Origin: Parcubacteria group bacterium
Lineage (GTDB): Bacteria; Patescibacteriota; Patescibacteriia; UBA1558; GWA2-36-10
Reading direction: 5' to 3'
Assembly: GCA_003104935.1 (NCBI GenBank)
Contig: PQAE01000012.1
Location: 68,988-116,994 of the forward strand
Length of the DNA: 48,007 nt
Each line of letters begins with the position of its first letter. The stretch's first letter is position 1. This document shows, piece after piece, positions 8,775 to 16,427 of this stretch. The notes below the pieces were generated by a model. It had not been told where the DNA came from. It saw only the letters and a program-made list of their open reading frames with translations, and ran no database searches. The translations under genes were made by a program, and so were the position numbers.

Positions 8775-8874
8775 CCCGTTAGAAATTTACTTACCTACTA
8801 ATTTGATTAAAATGTATTTTATTTCTTGAAAATTATTCAATGAATCTAACCTTTTCTGTTAAATTTCTAACAGG
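8775..8874. repeat. intergenic inverted repeat, copy C
   Basis: CCCGTTAGAAATTT (8775-8788) and AAATTTCTAACAGG (8861-8874), 14-nt arms, 72-nt loop. The single deviation becomes a U-G wobble in the minus-strand transcript, so RNA pairing survives. The left arm abuts the ATG at 8774; the right arm ends 6 nt from the stop at 8881. Confidence 0.83.
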
Positions 8875-8880
8875 ATTCAT

Positions 8881-9963
8881 CTACCAAAATAATAACTGCT
8901 TAATTATGGTCCAATAAATATAAAAACAAATATTGGCCAGGTCTAATAATACCGAGGAAAGCTCTTGAAATAAAATGCGACCATTAAAATAACCAGCTAC
9001 CTGGCGATCGCCGCGGACGCGATGCTTTTGTAAGGCGTGACGGTAAGCCAGTAGGGTGCGCCAGCTAGAGGGAGAAAATAAAAAACCATAACTGCGGATT
9101 TTTTGCCAAAAACGTTTATTCATTAGCGCAAACAATAATTGGCCTAGTTCCATAATGATCCATGCCGGAAATATCAAAACTAAAGTCGGCCATTTATAAT
9201 TTTTTAGCATGACCCAGAGACGGTTACGCTCAAACCAATAATAATGCTTCATAGAACGGTTAAACTTATATTTGTGATAAAGGATGCTCTGGGGGATAAG
9301 ATAATGATCGTAACCTAAGAGGCTGAGCGACCAGCCCAGATCCAGATCTTCCAGATACATAAACATGGTGGGGTCAAAAAGCACAGCGTTGAATTCAGAG
9401 TTGGCCAGAACCTTATTCAAATCCGCCAAGGCCTTCAGTGAAATAAAGGCCCCGGCTCCCGAGGCGTAGTTTATTTTTTTGACCGCAAGATTTTTTTTAA
9501 TTTGTTCTCCGGAGTGGCTGCCGTAGCCGAAACCCAAAAAATGAATGACATTGCCCAGAGTATTGATCCGACTGGTGTCCGGCCACAGTAAAATCTGCGG
9601 CTGTAGACTGCCAAACTGATGGGTGTTGGCAAAGTCATAGAGCGGCTGCAACCAGCCGGGCTTAATCACTGTATCTTGGTTAAGCAAAAAAATATAATCG
9701 GCTTGCTGTCGACGCGCATATTCATAGCCGATATTGTTCGCTCCGACAAAACCCAAATTTTCAAAATTGACAATGATTTTTAGCTGAGGAAAATTTCCCC
9801 GCAGGTAGCTGACCGAATCATCGCTGGAATTATTATCCACTACTAAAACTTCCAACTCAAAATCAACATATTGCTCCCGAATCAGCAAAGGCATCAGCTC
9901 CGGCCAATACTGTCGGCCGTTATAAGCGGCGATAATCACTATGACCTTACTTTTTTTGTTCAT
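8881..9963 (-). CDS. GT2 family glycosyltransferase (rhamnosyltransferase-like)
   Basis: 360 aa. GT-A fold: VIVIIAAYNGRQYW, LVVDNNSSDDSVSYL, NLGFVGANNIGYEYA, and FLLNQDTVI (the DxD-equivalent at about residue 95). The middle section has EDLDLGWSLSLLGY, common in WbbL-like rhamnosyltransferases. A hydrophobic stretch at about residues 265-290 may associate with the membrane. rmlABD genes in the same operon make dTDP-rhamnose a plausible donor (inference). The ATG at 9963 overlaps DUF2304 by 17 nt. Confidence 0.9.
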   Translation of the reverse strand: MNKKSKVIVIIAAYNGRQYWPELMPLLIREQYVDFELEVLVVDNNSSDDSVSYLRGNFPQLKIIVNFENLGFVGANNIGYEYARRQQADYIFLLNQDTVIKPGWLQPLYDFANTHQFGSLQPQILLWPDTSRINTLGNVIHFLGFGYGSHSGEQIKKNLAVKKINYASGAGAFISLKALADLNKVLANSEFNAVLFDPTMFMYLEDLDLGWSLSLLGYDHYLIPQSILYHKYKFNRSMKHYYWFERNRLWVMLKNYKWPTLVLIFPAWIIMELGQLLFALMNKRFWQKIRSYGFLFSPSSWRTLLAYRHALQKHRVRGDRQVAGYFNGRILFQELSSVLLDLANICFYIYWTIIKQLLFW

Positions 9964-10282
9964 GGTCCTTGAGCGTGTCCTGGCGGACTAATTTTGTCAG
10001 ATCGCTGTCCAGCTTATTGAGACGAACAAATATTTTGAACAGCAAGTAGAAAATAATAATAATAGAAAAATAGACCACCAAATCTGACCCGCGACCGATG
10101 CCCAAAAGGTTGGCTAAATAAGTAGCGGTATTGGGTTGCCAAAAAACTACTAAAACAAACAGCCATAAGAGTAGCCAGGTAGAAAACGCTGTTAGGGAAA
10201 TCTTGCTTTGCTGTTTTTGCCGAAATAACTTTAGTAAGATAAAAACGGTAAATAAAGTAATAATAATTTGCAAATAAATCAT
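9947..10282 (-). CDS. DUF2304 membrane protein
   Basis: 111 aa with three hydrophobic segments (about residues 2-19, 29-50 and 63-86) and a charged C-terminal tail (LNKLDSDLTKLVRQDTLKD). This pattern and its place directly after a dolichyl-phosphate-mannose-synthase-like GT2 fit DUF2304, a family often encoded next to such enzymes. It overlaps the upstream GT2 by 4 nt and the downstream GT2 by 17 nt, which indicates translational coupling. It may anchor or regulate the partner GT2. Confidence 0.8.
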   Translation of the reverse strand: MIYLQIIITLFTVFILLKLFRQKQQSKISLTAFSTWLLLWLFVLVVFWQPNTATYLANLLGIGRGSDLVVYFSIIIIFYLLFKIFVRLNKLDSDLTKLVRQDTLKDHEQKK

Positions 10283-10941
10283 TTTATTATTTTAGATAAT
10301 AATAAATCACGGACAATTTTTAATCCGCCGCCGAAACCCTGACCAAAATGATGATAGATCACGGTAATGGGCACCTCCTTGGTTTTCAATTTCAGAGCGA
10401 CGGCTTTGGCCGCGATCTCGCTACAATGAGCTTTGTGATCCTGTTCAATAGTGATCAGCTCGGCGGTCCGTCTGGTCATGGCCCGGAAACCGTTTTGCGG
10501 GTCGCTAAACTTTACTCCCAAAACCAATCGGTTAAATAAGCGGGCTAAGGGGAAATAAAGATTTTTTTTAAACCAGGGCATCCGCGATTCTTTGCCTAAA
10601 AAACGCGAACCAAAAACTATATCATAATCATCGTTAATAAGCGGAGCGATAATATCTTTTATCTCCTGAGCTAAAAACTGACCGTCAGCATCAAAGTGCA
10701 CGATAATGTCCGCCCCCCGGCTCAAGGCATATTCATTGCCGGTCTGCAGAGCCGCCCCCTGATCGCGGTTGATTTTGTGACGCAATAAGGTTACGGGATA
10801 ACGACTGACAACCGTGGCGGTCTGATCAGTAGAACCGTCATCCACCACCACTACCCGATAATCAAAAGCAATCAGGCTTTTTAAAACCAGATCAATCCTC
10901 TCCCCCTCATTCCAGGCTGGTATGATGACAAATATGTTCAT
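10279..10941 (-). CDS. GT2 family glycosyltransferase (polyprenyl-phosphate-sugar synthase-like)
   Basis: 220 aa. GT-A motifs: IFVIIPAWNEGERI, VVVVDDGSTDQTA, IIVHFDADGQF (DxD at about residue 93) and NGFRAMTRR. Length and motifs match DPM1-type synthases that load a sugar from a nucleotide donor onto polyprenyl phosphate; the product would feed a GT-C enzyme such as the one at 4665. No C-terminal transmembrane helices are present; the overlapping DUF2304 gene may supply them. Confidence 0.9.
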   Translation of the reverse strand: MNIFVIIPAWNEGERIDLVLKSLIAFDYRVVVVDDGSTDQTATVVSRYPVTLLRHKINRDQGAALQTGNEYALSRGADIIVHFDADGQFLAQEIKDIIAPLINDDYDIVFGSRFLGKESRMPWFKKNLYFPLARLFNRLVLGVKFSDPQNGFRAMTRRTAELITIEQDHKAHCSEIAAKAVALKLKTKEVPITVIYHHFGQGFGGGLKIVRDLLLSKIIK

Positions 10942-10960
10942 ATCCCTTAAAACATACCAA

Positions 10961-11878
10961 TTACTGCTTATTTTTAAACCAATTATAAGTCAATTTTAGG
11001 CCCGCTGGCAAATCATGAGCCGGTTGCCAATTAAACAATTTTTTTGCTTTTTGGTACGTCAGACGGCTGTGCCTGACCTCGCCATTTATCGTCGGCCGAA
11101 ACTCTATTTTAGCGGAGTGAGCCGCGACTTTTTCTAATTCTTTGATCAACGCCAATAAAGTAGTCTGGGTATCGGTACCGATATTGTAAATCCCCTTCCC
11201 CTTTTCCAGAGCTAAAAGCAAAACATCAACGACATCACCGACATAAACATAGTCCCGGCTCTGCTGACCATCGCCGTTGATATAAAGTGTTTTGCCCTGC
11301 CTGATATTGTCCAGAAATATAGCGATCACGCCGGCTTCGCCGTGCGGATCCTGGCGTGGCCCATAAACGTTGGACAGCCTGAGCGCCAGCCAATCCATTT
11401 TATCATTACTGAGGATGGATAAATATTTTTCAAACGTTAATTTATTTAAAATATAGGGCGACAAAGGCTGCTCGGCCGCCTCTTCACCGGTCGGCAGATC
11501 TTTAGCTTCGCCGTAGACACCGCAACTGGATAAAAAAATAAACTTCTTAGCCCCGGCCCACAGCGCCGCCTCTAAGACACTCAGCGCCCCCAGGATGTTG
11601 ATTTGGGCATCATAACTCGGTCTTTCCAACGAAGTGCGGACATTTTTTTGGGCAGCCAGATGATAGATGATGTCCGGCGAAAAATCTTTGACGGCCACGG
11701 GCAATTTTTCATCCCTGATGTCCAGTAACAAAAAATCCGCCGCGATATTAAGGTATTCCTTGTTGCCAAAACTCAAATCGTCAATCACCAATACCCGATG
11801 GCCGGCACCGATTAATCTGTCTACCAAATGGGAGCCGATAAATCCAGCTCCCCCCGTAACAATAATTTTTTTACTCAT
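10961..11878 (-). CDS. NAD-dependent sugar epimerase/dehydratase (GalE-like)
   Basis: 305 aa extended SDR: KIIVTGGAGFIGSHLVDRL (GxxGxxG), YHLAAQKNVRTS, FLSSCGVYGEA (catalytic Ser), PYILNKLTFEKYL (YxxxK), LRLSNVYGPRQDP. It probably interconverts or dehydrates a UDP- or dTDP-sugar; the exact substrate is not readable. The start overlaps the previous epimerase by 8 nt. It precedes the DPM-like GT2 by 19 nt. Confidence 0.9.
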   Translation of the reverse strand: MSKKIIVTGGAGFIGSHLVDRLIGAGHRVLVIDDLSFGNKEYLNIAADFLLLDIRDEKLPVAVKDFSPDIIYHLAAQKNVRTSLERPSYDAQINILGALSVLEAALWAGAKKFIFLSSCGVYGEAKDLPTGEEAAEQPLSPYILNKLTFEKYLSILSNDKMDWLALRLSNVYGPRQDPHGEAGVIAIFLDNIRQGKTLYINGDGQQSRDYVYVGDVVDVLLLALEKGKGIYNIGTDTQTTLLALIKELEKVAAHSAKIEFRPTINGEVRHSRLTYQKAKKLFNWQPAHDLPAGLKLTYNWFKNKQ

Positions 11879-12911
11879 GACTGGCTGTATCGTAGCCCAC
11901 GGTAGGACGCCGCAGAAAAGCCGTGGCTTTATAATATTCTATGGCCTCGCGCAAACCTTCTTCCAGCGACACCAGCGGAAACCAGTTTAGTTCGTCTTTA
12001 GCTAAACTAATGTCCGGTATGGCCGGTTGCATGCTGTGCTTATAGCCCTGAGAAAAACTAATGTGCGAATTAGTCTTGGTGATATTTAAAATCCGCTCCG
12101 CTACTTCCTTCAAAGTCCGCATCTGTTCTGAACCTAGATTGATCGGCTGGTTAAAATCCGATTTCATCAGCGCCAATAGGCCTTCCACTACATCTTTAAC
12201 ATAGCACAAACTGATTTTTGTTTTATCATCACCAGCCACCGCTAGCTCCTGGCTATCAACGGCCGCTTTGATTAGATCGGGAATTTGTCGGCCGCTATTC
12301 ATCAGCATGCGGGGTCCATAAGTACCGAACAAACGGGCGATGCGGGTATCGATCTTGTGCACATCCCGGAACGTAGTCACCAGCGTTTCCGCAAAACGTT
12401 TGCCCTCATTATAGCAGGCCCGCGGATCCAGATAGTCCAGAAGGCCGTAGTAATCCTCATTGATCTTTTCACTATTTTTAGGGGGCTCACCATAAACCGC
12501 CGAGCTGGAGGTAAACAAATATTTGGCGCGATATTTTTTAGCCAGGTGCAGACTCTTGATCACACCAATAGAGTTGGCCTCAGCCGTTTCTATCGGAAAC
12601 TTGGTAAAATCCCGGGGAGCGGTAGGACAGGCTAGATTGTATATTTCCTGGAAGCCCTGCACATCTACCTTAAATTTTTTAAGCTCCGGCAGAATACCAT
12701 AGTCGATATCCTGGGTAATATCGTGCCGGACAAACTCAAAGTTGGGATATTCCAGGAGCGAACGAACATTCTCCACGTCGCTGGAAATATAATTATCGAC
12801 GCAAACTACGTTATCCCCTTTGGCCACCAGGGCTTCGCAAAGATGAGAACCGACAAAACCGGCTCCGCCCAGCACCAAAATGTTCTTGCTTTCAAAGTAT
12901 ACTTTTGACAT
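11871..12911 (-). CDS. NAD-dependent sugar epimerase (UDP-glucuronate decarboxylase-like)
   Basis: 346 aa extended SDR: KNILVLGGAGFVGSHLCEAL, NLACPTAPRDF (typical of UXS/UDP-glucuronate decarboxylases), FTSSSAVYGEP, RACYNEGKRFAE (YxxxK) and RLFGTYGPRM. UXS enzymes turn UDP-GlcA into UDP-xylose. The acidic central segment SDVENVRSLLEYPNFEF also fits. The specificity is inferred from motif resemblance. It is the first gene after inverted repeat D (two bases between the arm and the ATG) and overlaps the next epimerase by 8 nt. Confidence 0.87.
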   Translation of the reverse strand: MSKVYFESKNILVLGGAGFVGSHLCEALVAKGDNVVCVDNYISSDVENVRSLLEYPNFEFVRHDITQDIDYGILPELKKFKVDVQGFQEIYNLACPTAPRDFTKFPIETAEANSIGVIKSLHLAKKYRAKYLFTSSSAVYGEPPKNSEKINEDYYGLLDYLDPRACYNEGKRFAETLVTTFRDVHKIDTRIARLFGTYGPRMLMNSGRQIPDLIKAAVDSQELAVAGDDKTKISLCYVKDVVEGLLALMKSDFNQPINLGSEQMRTLKEVAERILNITKTNSHISFSQGYKHSMQPAIPDISLAKDELNWFPLVSLEEGLREAIEYYKATAFLRRPTVGYDTASHE

Positions 12912-12913
12912 AT

Positions 12914-12989
12914 CCCGTTAGAAATTAATAGTTATTATATATGTGCTAATTTTACTATGCCGCCGCCAGAAAAGTAAATTTCTAACGGG
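12914..12989. repeat. intergenic inverted repeat, copy D
   Basis: CCCGTTAGAAATT (12914-12926) and AATTTCTAACGGG (12977-12989), perfect 13-nt arms, 50-nt loop. It lies between the GT2 stop at 13000 and the epimerase ATG at 12911. Confidence 0.85.
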
Positions 12990-12999
12990 ACGTATTTTT

Positions 13000-13695
13000 T
13001 TAATATTTCTTTAATAAATTATTTAATCTAATTTGCCACAGCTGGGCTAAGGTGCGCGGATAGTGCCACCAACGGACCTTGGAATCAAAATTGTTATACC
13101 AAATTATGGGCACCTCTTTGATGGCCAGGCCGTGCTTTCGGGCCAAAAAAATCATTTCAAAATCAAAGCCAAAATCCTCTATAGTCAATTTTTCCCAGAC
13201 TGGCCGAGCCGAACGCGCCAATAATTTGAAGCCGCACTGGGTATCTTTGATGTTCGGGTGGATCAGTAGCCGGCTGAGCAGATTACCGGCCCTCCCTAAA
13301 ATGACCTTAACTATATTTTGCCGGATTTTTACCTGCGCCTGTGCGACCGCCCGTGAACCGATAACTAGCGGATAATCTTGGCGATAGGGCCAAAGTTTGG
13401 CCAGCTCGCTGATAGACGTGGAGGAATCGGCATCCATAAAAAGCAGATAATCACCCTGGCTCGCCAACAGTCCCTTGCGGACGGTATAACCCTTGCCATG
13501 ATTTTTCAAATTACGCAAAACCCTGATATTATCAATCCCCTCAATTATTTCTAAAGTACTGTCAATTGATTTATCGTCGATCACAATGATTTCATAGCTA
13601 TTATAATGATCGGTTAAATATTTTTTCACCTGGGCGATAGTCTGAGCAATCACCGCGGCTTCATTATAAGCCGGAATAATGATACTGAGCTGCAT
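13000..13695 (-). CDS. GT2 family glycosyltransferase
   Basis: 231 aa. GT-A motifs: LSIIIPAYNEAAVI, IIVIDDKSIDSTLEI, YLLFMDADSST (DxD) and DTQCGFKLLAR. It resembles dolichyl-phosphate-glucose/mannose synthases (ALG5/DPM type). No C-terminal membrane helix is evident; the tail is basic (RLNNLLKKY). It starts 3 nt after the subtilase stop, so both are read from the same transcript. Confidence 0.9.
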   Translation of the reverse strand: MQLSIIIPAYNEAAVIAQTIAQVKKYLTDHYNSYEIIVIDDKSIDSTLEIIEGIDNIRVLRNLKNHGKGYTVRKGLLASQGDYLLFMDADSSTSISELAKLWPYRQDYPLVIGSRAVAQAQVKIRQNIVKVILGRAGNLLSRLLIHPNIKDTQCGFKLLARSARPVWEKLTIEDFGFDFEMIFLARKHGLAIKEVPIIWYNNFDSKVRWWHYPRTLAQLWQIRLNNLLKKY

Positions 13696-13698
13696 AAA

Positions 13699-15714
13699 TT
13701 ATTTGTTCAGCACCGAAAAATTATAGCCGTTCCTATCGTGCGGATTACGCAAATAATAATTATTTTTTTCCAAACCGCTACTATCAAATATGCGCAGTAG
13801 CGAGGTACTACCCTGATTAGGTAAGGTCAAAATCTCCGGCAATTTATCCCCGGAAATATCAGTCGCTAAAATCTTAATTCCGGTAGTCAGGTACTTACTA
13901 TAGGGTACAAACTCGCTTTTCAGCCGCCCCTTGAGACCAAAGACCCTGACATCTGGAGAGTGCCCCTTAGCCGGTACGGTCACGATCTCCGGCCACTTAT
14001 CATTATTGACATCGCCGACAGTCAGACTGACTCCGCTTTTCCAGGTACTTTCATAAGCTGAAAAGTTACTGATCAGTCGTCCGGACATAGTGAAGACCTT
14101 GATATCCGGGCCGTGATTTGTGCGCGGAGCAGTGACGATCTCCCCTAGGCCGTCATTATTAACGTCACCGACGGCCAGATTAACGCCGCCGGTAAATTTG
14201 CTGTCATAAGGAATAAATTCTGAAAGTAAGTTGCCCTGATTATCAAAAACACGAACCGGTCCGACACCGGACAGCGGGGCAGTGACGATCTCATCTCGTT
14301 GGTCACTGTTCAGGTTACCGACGGCCAGATTAACGCCGCCGGTAAATTTGCTGTCATAAGCAAAAAACTCGGACAAGATATTGCCGGCGCGGTTGAAAAC
14401 CCGCAGATGTGGTCCGCCTCCGGCCATGGGAGCGGTCACTATCTGCTGGTGTCCGTCGCCTGCCACCGCACCGGTAGTAACATTAACTCCGCCTTTAAAG
14501 TTTTTGCTATAAGCCAGAAAGGAAGATTCCAGTTGACCTTTGTCATCCAGCAACAATACTTCCGGAGGCAATCCGGCCTCCGGAGCCATGACTATTTTGA
14601 TGGTATTTTCAAAATAACTGGCCGCCATGTTCAGAGCCGCGCCGACGTCCAGCAGACCGCTACCTAATTTCTTATGGTCAAAGGGATTGGCCTGTTGCAA
14701 ATCCTGAGCGCTGGCTTTGATAATAGTATAGATATCATAGGGACGCAGATCCGGATACATCATCTTGATCAGCGCGGCTGTGGCGGTCACCGTCGGCGCG
14801 GCCACCGAGGTCCCTGACCAACCGCCGCTATAATACTGATTAAAGTCCAGATTATTATCATTGTGGTAGACGGTGGAAAAAAAGTTATTTCCCGGAGCGG
14901 AAATATCTATGCACTTTTCGCCATAGTTACTAAAGGGGCTCAATTTTTTGTTACTGTCCAGAGCCGCTACGCCCAGCACCCGATTGACATTATCCACTTC
15001 GCAAACCGGATAGCGCGGATCAACATCCAGATCCACGCCGTTCTCTTTCTCATTGCCTGAAGCCGCCACAATCATCACTCCTCTATTATAAGCATCGACG
15101 ATAGCGTCTGCCAAAACTTTGTCCACGTTATTGCCGACTAAACTGAGATTGATAATATCAGCGCCGTTTTCCACGGCATACTTGATAGCCTGCGATAAAA
15201 CTAAAATATTGCCCGAGCCTTTTCCATCTAATATCTTCAAGGGCATTATCTTGACCTGGGGGGCGATGCCGACTATGCCGATCATATTTTCCTGGGCGGC
15301 GATTATACCGGCCACTATAGTGCCATGATTAGCCGCGACAAAATCATATTCTCCGATGATATCGGGCTGAGGATTGTTATTGCTGGCTACAAAATTCCAG
15401 CCATAAACGTCATCCACATAACTATTATTGTCATTATCCAGACCGTCATTCGGAATTTCCCCGCTATTGGTCCAGATATTGTCCACCAAATCCGGATGCG
15501 TCAGATCCATGCCCGAATCCAGCACGGCAACCACAACCTCTTTATTGACCTTGAGTTCGTCAGACCAGCTGGGAGTGATATTGATCGCATTTAAATAAAT
15601 CTGGCTGGCCAGATATTTGTCATTTGGGGTGTAGTCTTGTTTAAAAGCGTTGGCAACATTAGCTGAAAGCAATAATAAAACACTAACTACGGCTATGATC
15701 TTTTTCTTTAGCAC
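13699..15714 (-). CDS. secreted subtilisin-family protease with FG-GAP/VCBS-like repeats
   Basis: 671 aa from GTG at 15714. Residues 1-23 are a signal peptide (basic MLKKK, hydrophobic core, cleavage after VANA). The S8 catalytic domain shows Asp (VVAVLDSGMDLTHPDL), His (ANHGTIVAGIIAA) and Ser (GWSGTSVAAPTVTA). After about residue 360, five or more repeats of about 48 aa carry DxNxDxxxEIVTAP calcium-binding-like motifs, forming a probable beta-propeller or adhesion domain. Two repeats share an exact 44-bp stretch (14167-14210, 14317-14360). It heads the glycan operon. It may process or act on the cell surface that the glycan genes decorate (inference). Confidence 0.92.
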   Translation of the reverse strand: MLKKKIIAVVSVLLLLSANVANAFKQDYTPNDKYLASQIYLNAINITPSWSDELKVNKEVVVAVLDSGMDLTHPDLVDNIWTNSGEIPNDGLDNDNNSYVDDVYGWNFVASNNNPQPDIIGEYDFVAANHGTIVAGIIAAQENMIGIVGIAPQVKIMPLKILDGKGSGNILVLSQAIKYAVENGADIINLSLVGNNVDKVLADAIVDAYNRGVMIVAASGNEKENGVDLDVDPRYPVCEVDNVNRVLGVAALDSNKKLSPFSNYGEKCIDISAPGNNFFSTVYHNDNNLDFNQYYSGGWSGTSVAAPTVTATAALIKMMYPDLRPYDIYTIIKASAQDLQQANPFDHKKLGSGLLDVGAALNMAASYFENTIKIVMAPEAGLPPEVLLLDDKGQLESSFLAYSKNFKGGVNVTTGAVAGDGHQQIVTAPMAGGGPHLRVFNRAGNILSEFFAYDSKFTGGVNLAVGNLNSDQRDEIVTAPLSGVGPVRVFDNQGNLLSEFIPYDSKFTGGVNLAVGDVNNDGLGEIVTAPRTNHGPDIKVFTMSGRLISNFSAYESTWKSGVSLTVGDVNNDKWPEIVTVPAKGHSPDVRVFGLKGRLKSEFVPYSKYLTTGIKILATDISGDKLPEILTLPNQGSTSLLRIFDSSGLEKNNYYLRNPHDRNGYNFSVLNK

Positions 15715-15743
15715 CTAGGTTATTTTACTGATTATTTGACTAA

Positions 15744-15752
15744 ATTATAACA
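15744..15752 (-). promoter_or_regulatory. extended -10 promoter of the subtilase/glycan operon
   Basis: On the minus strand TGTTATAAT (TGn-TATAAT; -10 at 15744-15749), about 29 nt before the GTG at 15714. A TTGTTT -35-like hexamer lies about 18 nt upstream. It is the only convincing promoter seen for the 14-kb operon, though internal promoters were not ruled out. Confidence 0.6.
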
Positions 15753-15790
15753 CAAACCAGCCGAAAAAAACAAACTTTTATATTAAAAGA

Positions 15791-15827
15791 AACCCGCCTC
15801 CCGAAACTTTAGCGTAGGGGGCGGGTT
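15791..15827 (-). terminator. intrinsic terminator
   Basis: AACCCGCC...GGCGGGTT stem with extra internal CCC/GGG pairs; on the minus strand it is followed by TTTCTTTT. It ends the 16182-15845 unit upstream of the subtilase promoter. Confidence 0.8.
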
Positions 15828-15844
15828 CTACTTTTTTCCGATCT

Positions 15845-15958
15845 TCATGATGAAGGCCAGGAAAAAATGGGAAAATGTCTGACTAGGGCAATGACCGATT
15901 TGACGGTCAGAATGGAGCGAACGGCGAGGTTCCATTTTTTGAGACTTTCATCCGTCAC
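15845..15958 (-). CDS. candidate 37-aa protein coupled to the gene above
   Basis: GTG at 15958 overlaps the TGA of the 75-aa membrane gene in a GTGA arrangement, a common coupling signal. The product (MTDESLKKWNLAVRSILTVK at the start) is short and amphipathic with a hydrophobic C-terminal half. It lies between that gene and the terminator at 15791-15827, which explains why the terminator is 130 nt away. No homology is recognised. Length alone cannot exclude a chance ORF. Confidence 0.4.
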   Translation of the reverse strand: MTDESLKKWNLAVRSILTVKSVIALVRHFPIFSWPSS

Positions 15959-16182
15959 AGGCCCTTGGCGATAAGCAAGTTTTGGATGATGCGGTAGGCT
16001 ACCAGGGCCACCACGACGACGGCCAATAGTATGGTGGGAACCATGATCTTGGTCCGTCGGGTGAACACCGGTTTGTAAGCCGGATCTAGGGGATCCAACC
16101 AGTTCCAAACAACTGCCACAACAGTCATCGCGATCGTGCCAACACCGACGACCCAAAGGACCAGGTGCAGAACTTGTCCCAT
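15955..16182 (-). CDS. small two-helix membrane protein
   Basis: 75 aa from ATG at 16182, chosen because the canonical SD GGAGGT sits 6 nt upstream. The longer in-frame extension would run through the promoter. Hydrophobic segments at about residues 4-26 and 47-68 are joined by a loop with WNWLDPLDPAYKPVF and basic RRTK. It resembles the small two-helix proteins common in this kind of genome; function unknown. It has its own promoter (16223-16250) and terminator. Confidence 0.7.
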   Translation of the reverse strand: MGQVLHLVLWVVGVGTIAMTVVAVVWNWLDPLDPAYKPVFTRRTKIMVPTILLAVVVVALVAYRIIQNLLIAKGL

Positions 16183-16222
16183 GATCTTACCTCCAAAAAA
16201 GGGATGAACCTTAAACTTCTTA

Positions 16223-16250
16223 TTTATACTACAAATGGCCAGATTGTCAA
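16223..16250 (-). promoter_or_regulatory. promoter of the 16182 membrane gene
   Basis: Minus strand TTGACA (16245-16250), 16-nt spacer, TATAAA (16223-16228), about 40 nt before the ATG. It lies just downstream of the lexA-umuC terminator. Confidence 0.7.
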
Positions 16251-16287
16251 TAAAAAAATTTCCGAAAATTATTTTGAACAAAAAAAT

Positions 16288-16316
16288 GAGAACCATTGCC
16301 GAAGCTTTGGTTCTCG
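16288..16316 (-). terminator. terminator of the lexA-umuC operon
   Basis: GAGAACCA / TGGTTCTC stem with a loop of about 12 nt; the minus strand continues ATTTTTTTG. It is about 110 nt after the polymerase stop at 16428. Confidence 0.75.
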
Positions 16317-16427
16317 CGAGGAATGATGGGGTGTACTAAGTACATATAAATAATATCATACCTATTAAATAGGTCAAGCCCCTTAAAACCTTAGGTTTTT
16401 TGGGTTTTTTCCAGATTTATCCACAAG

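Noticed and set aside
3235-12989. CRISPR array or att sites
   Set aside because: The repeats are kilobases apart, each is an inverted pair rather than a direct repeat with spacers, and no cas genes or integrase are present.
16379-16410. AAAACC-TTA-GGTTTT hairpin as the lexA-umuC terminator
   Set aside because: Its T-run is on the + strand, where no gene ends; the hairpin at 16288-16316 has the U-tract in the right direction.
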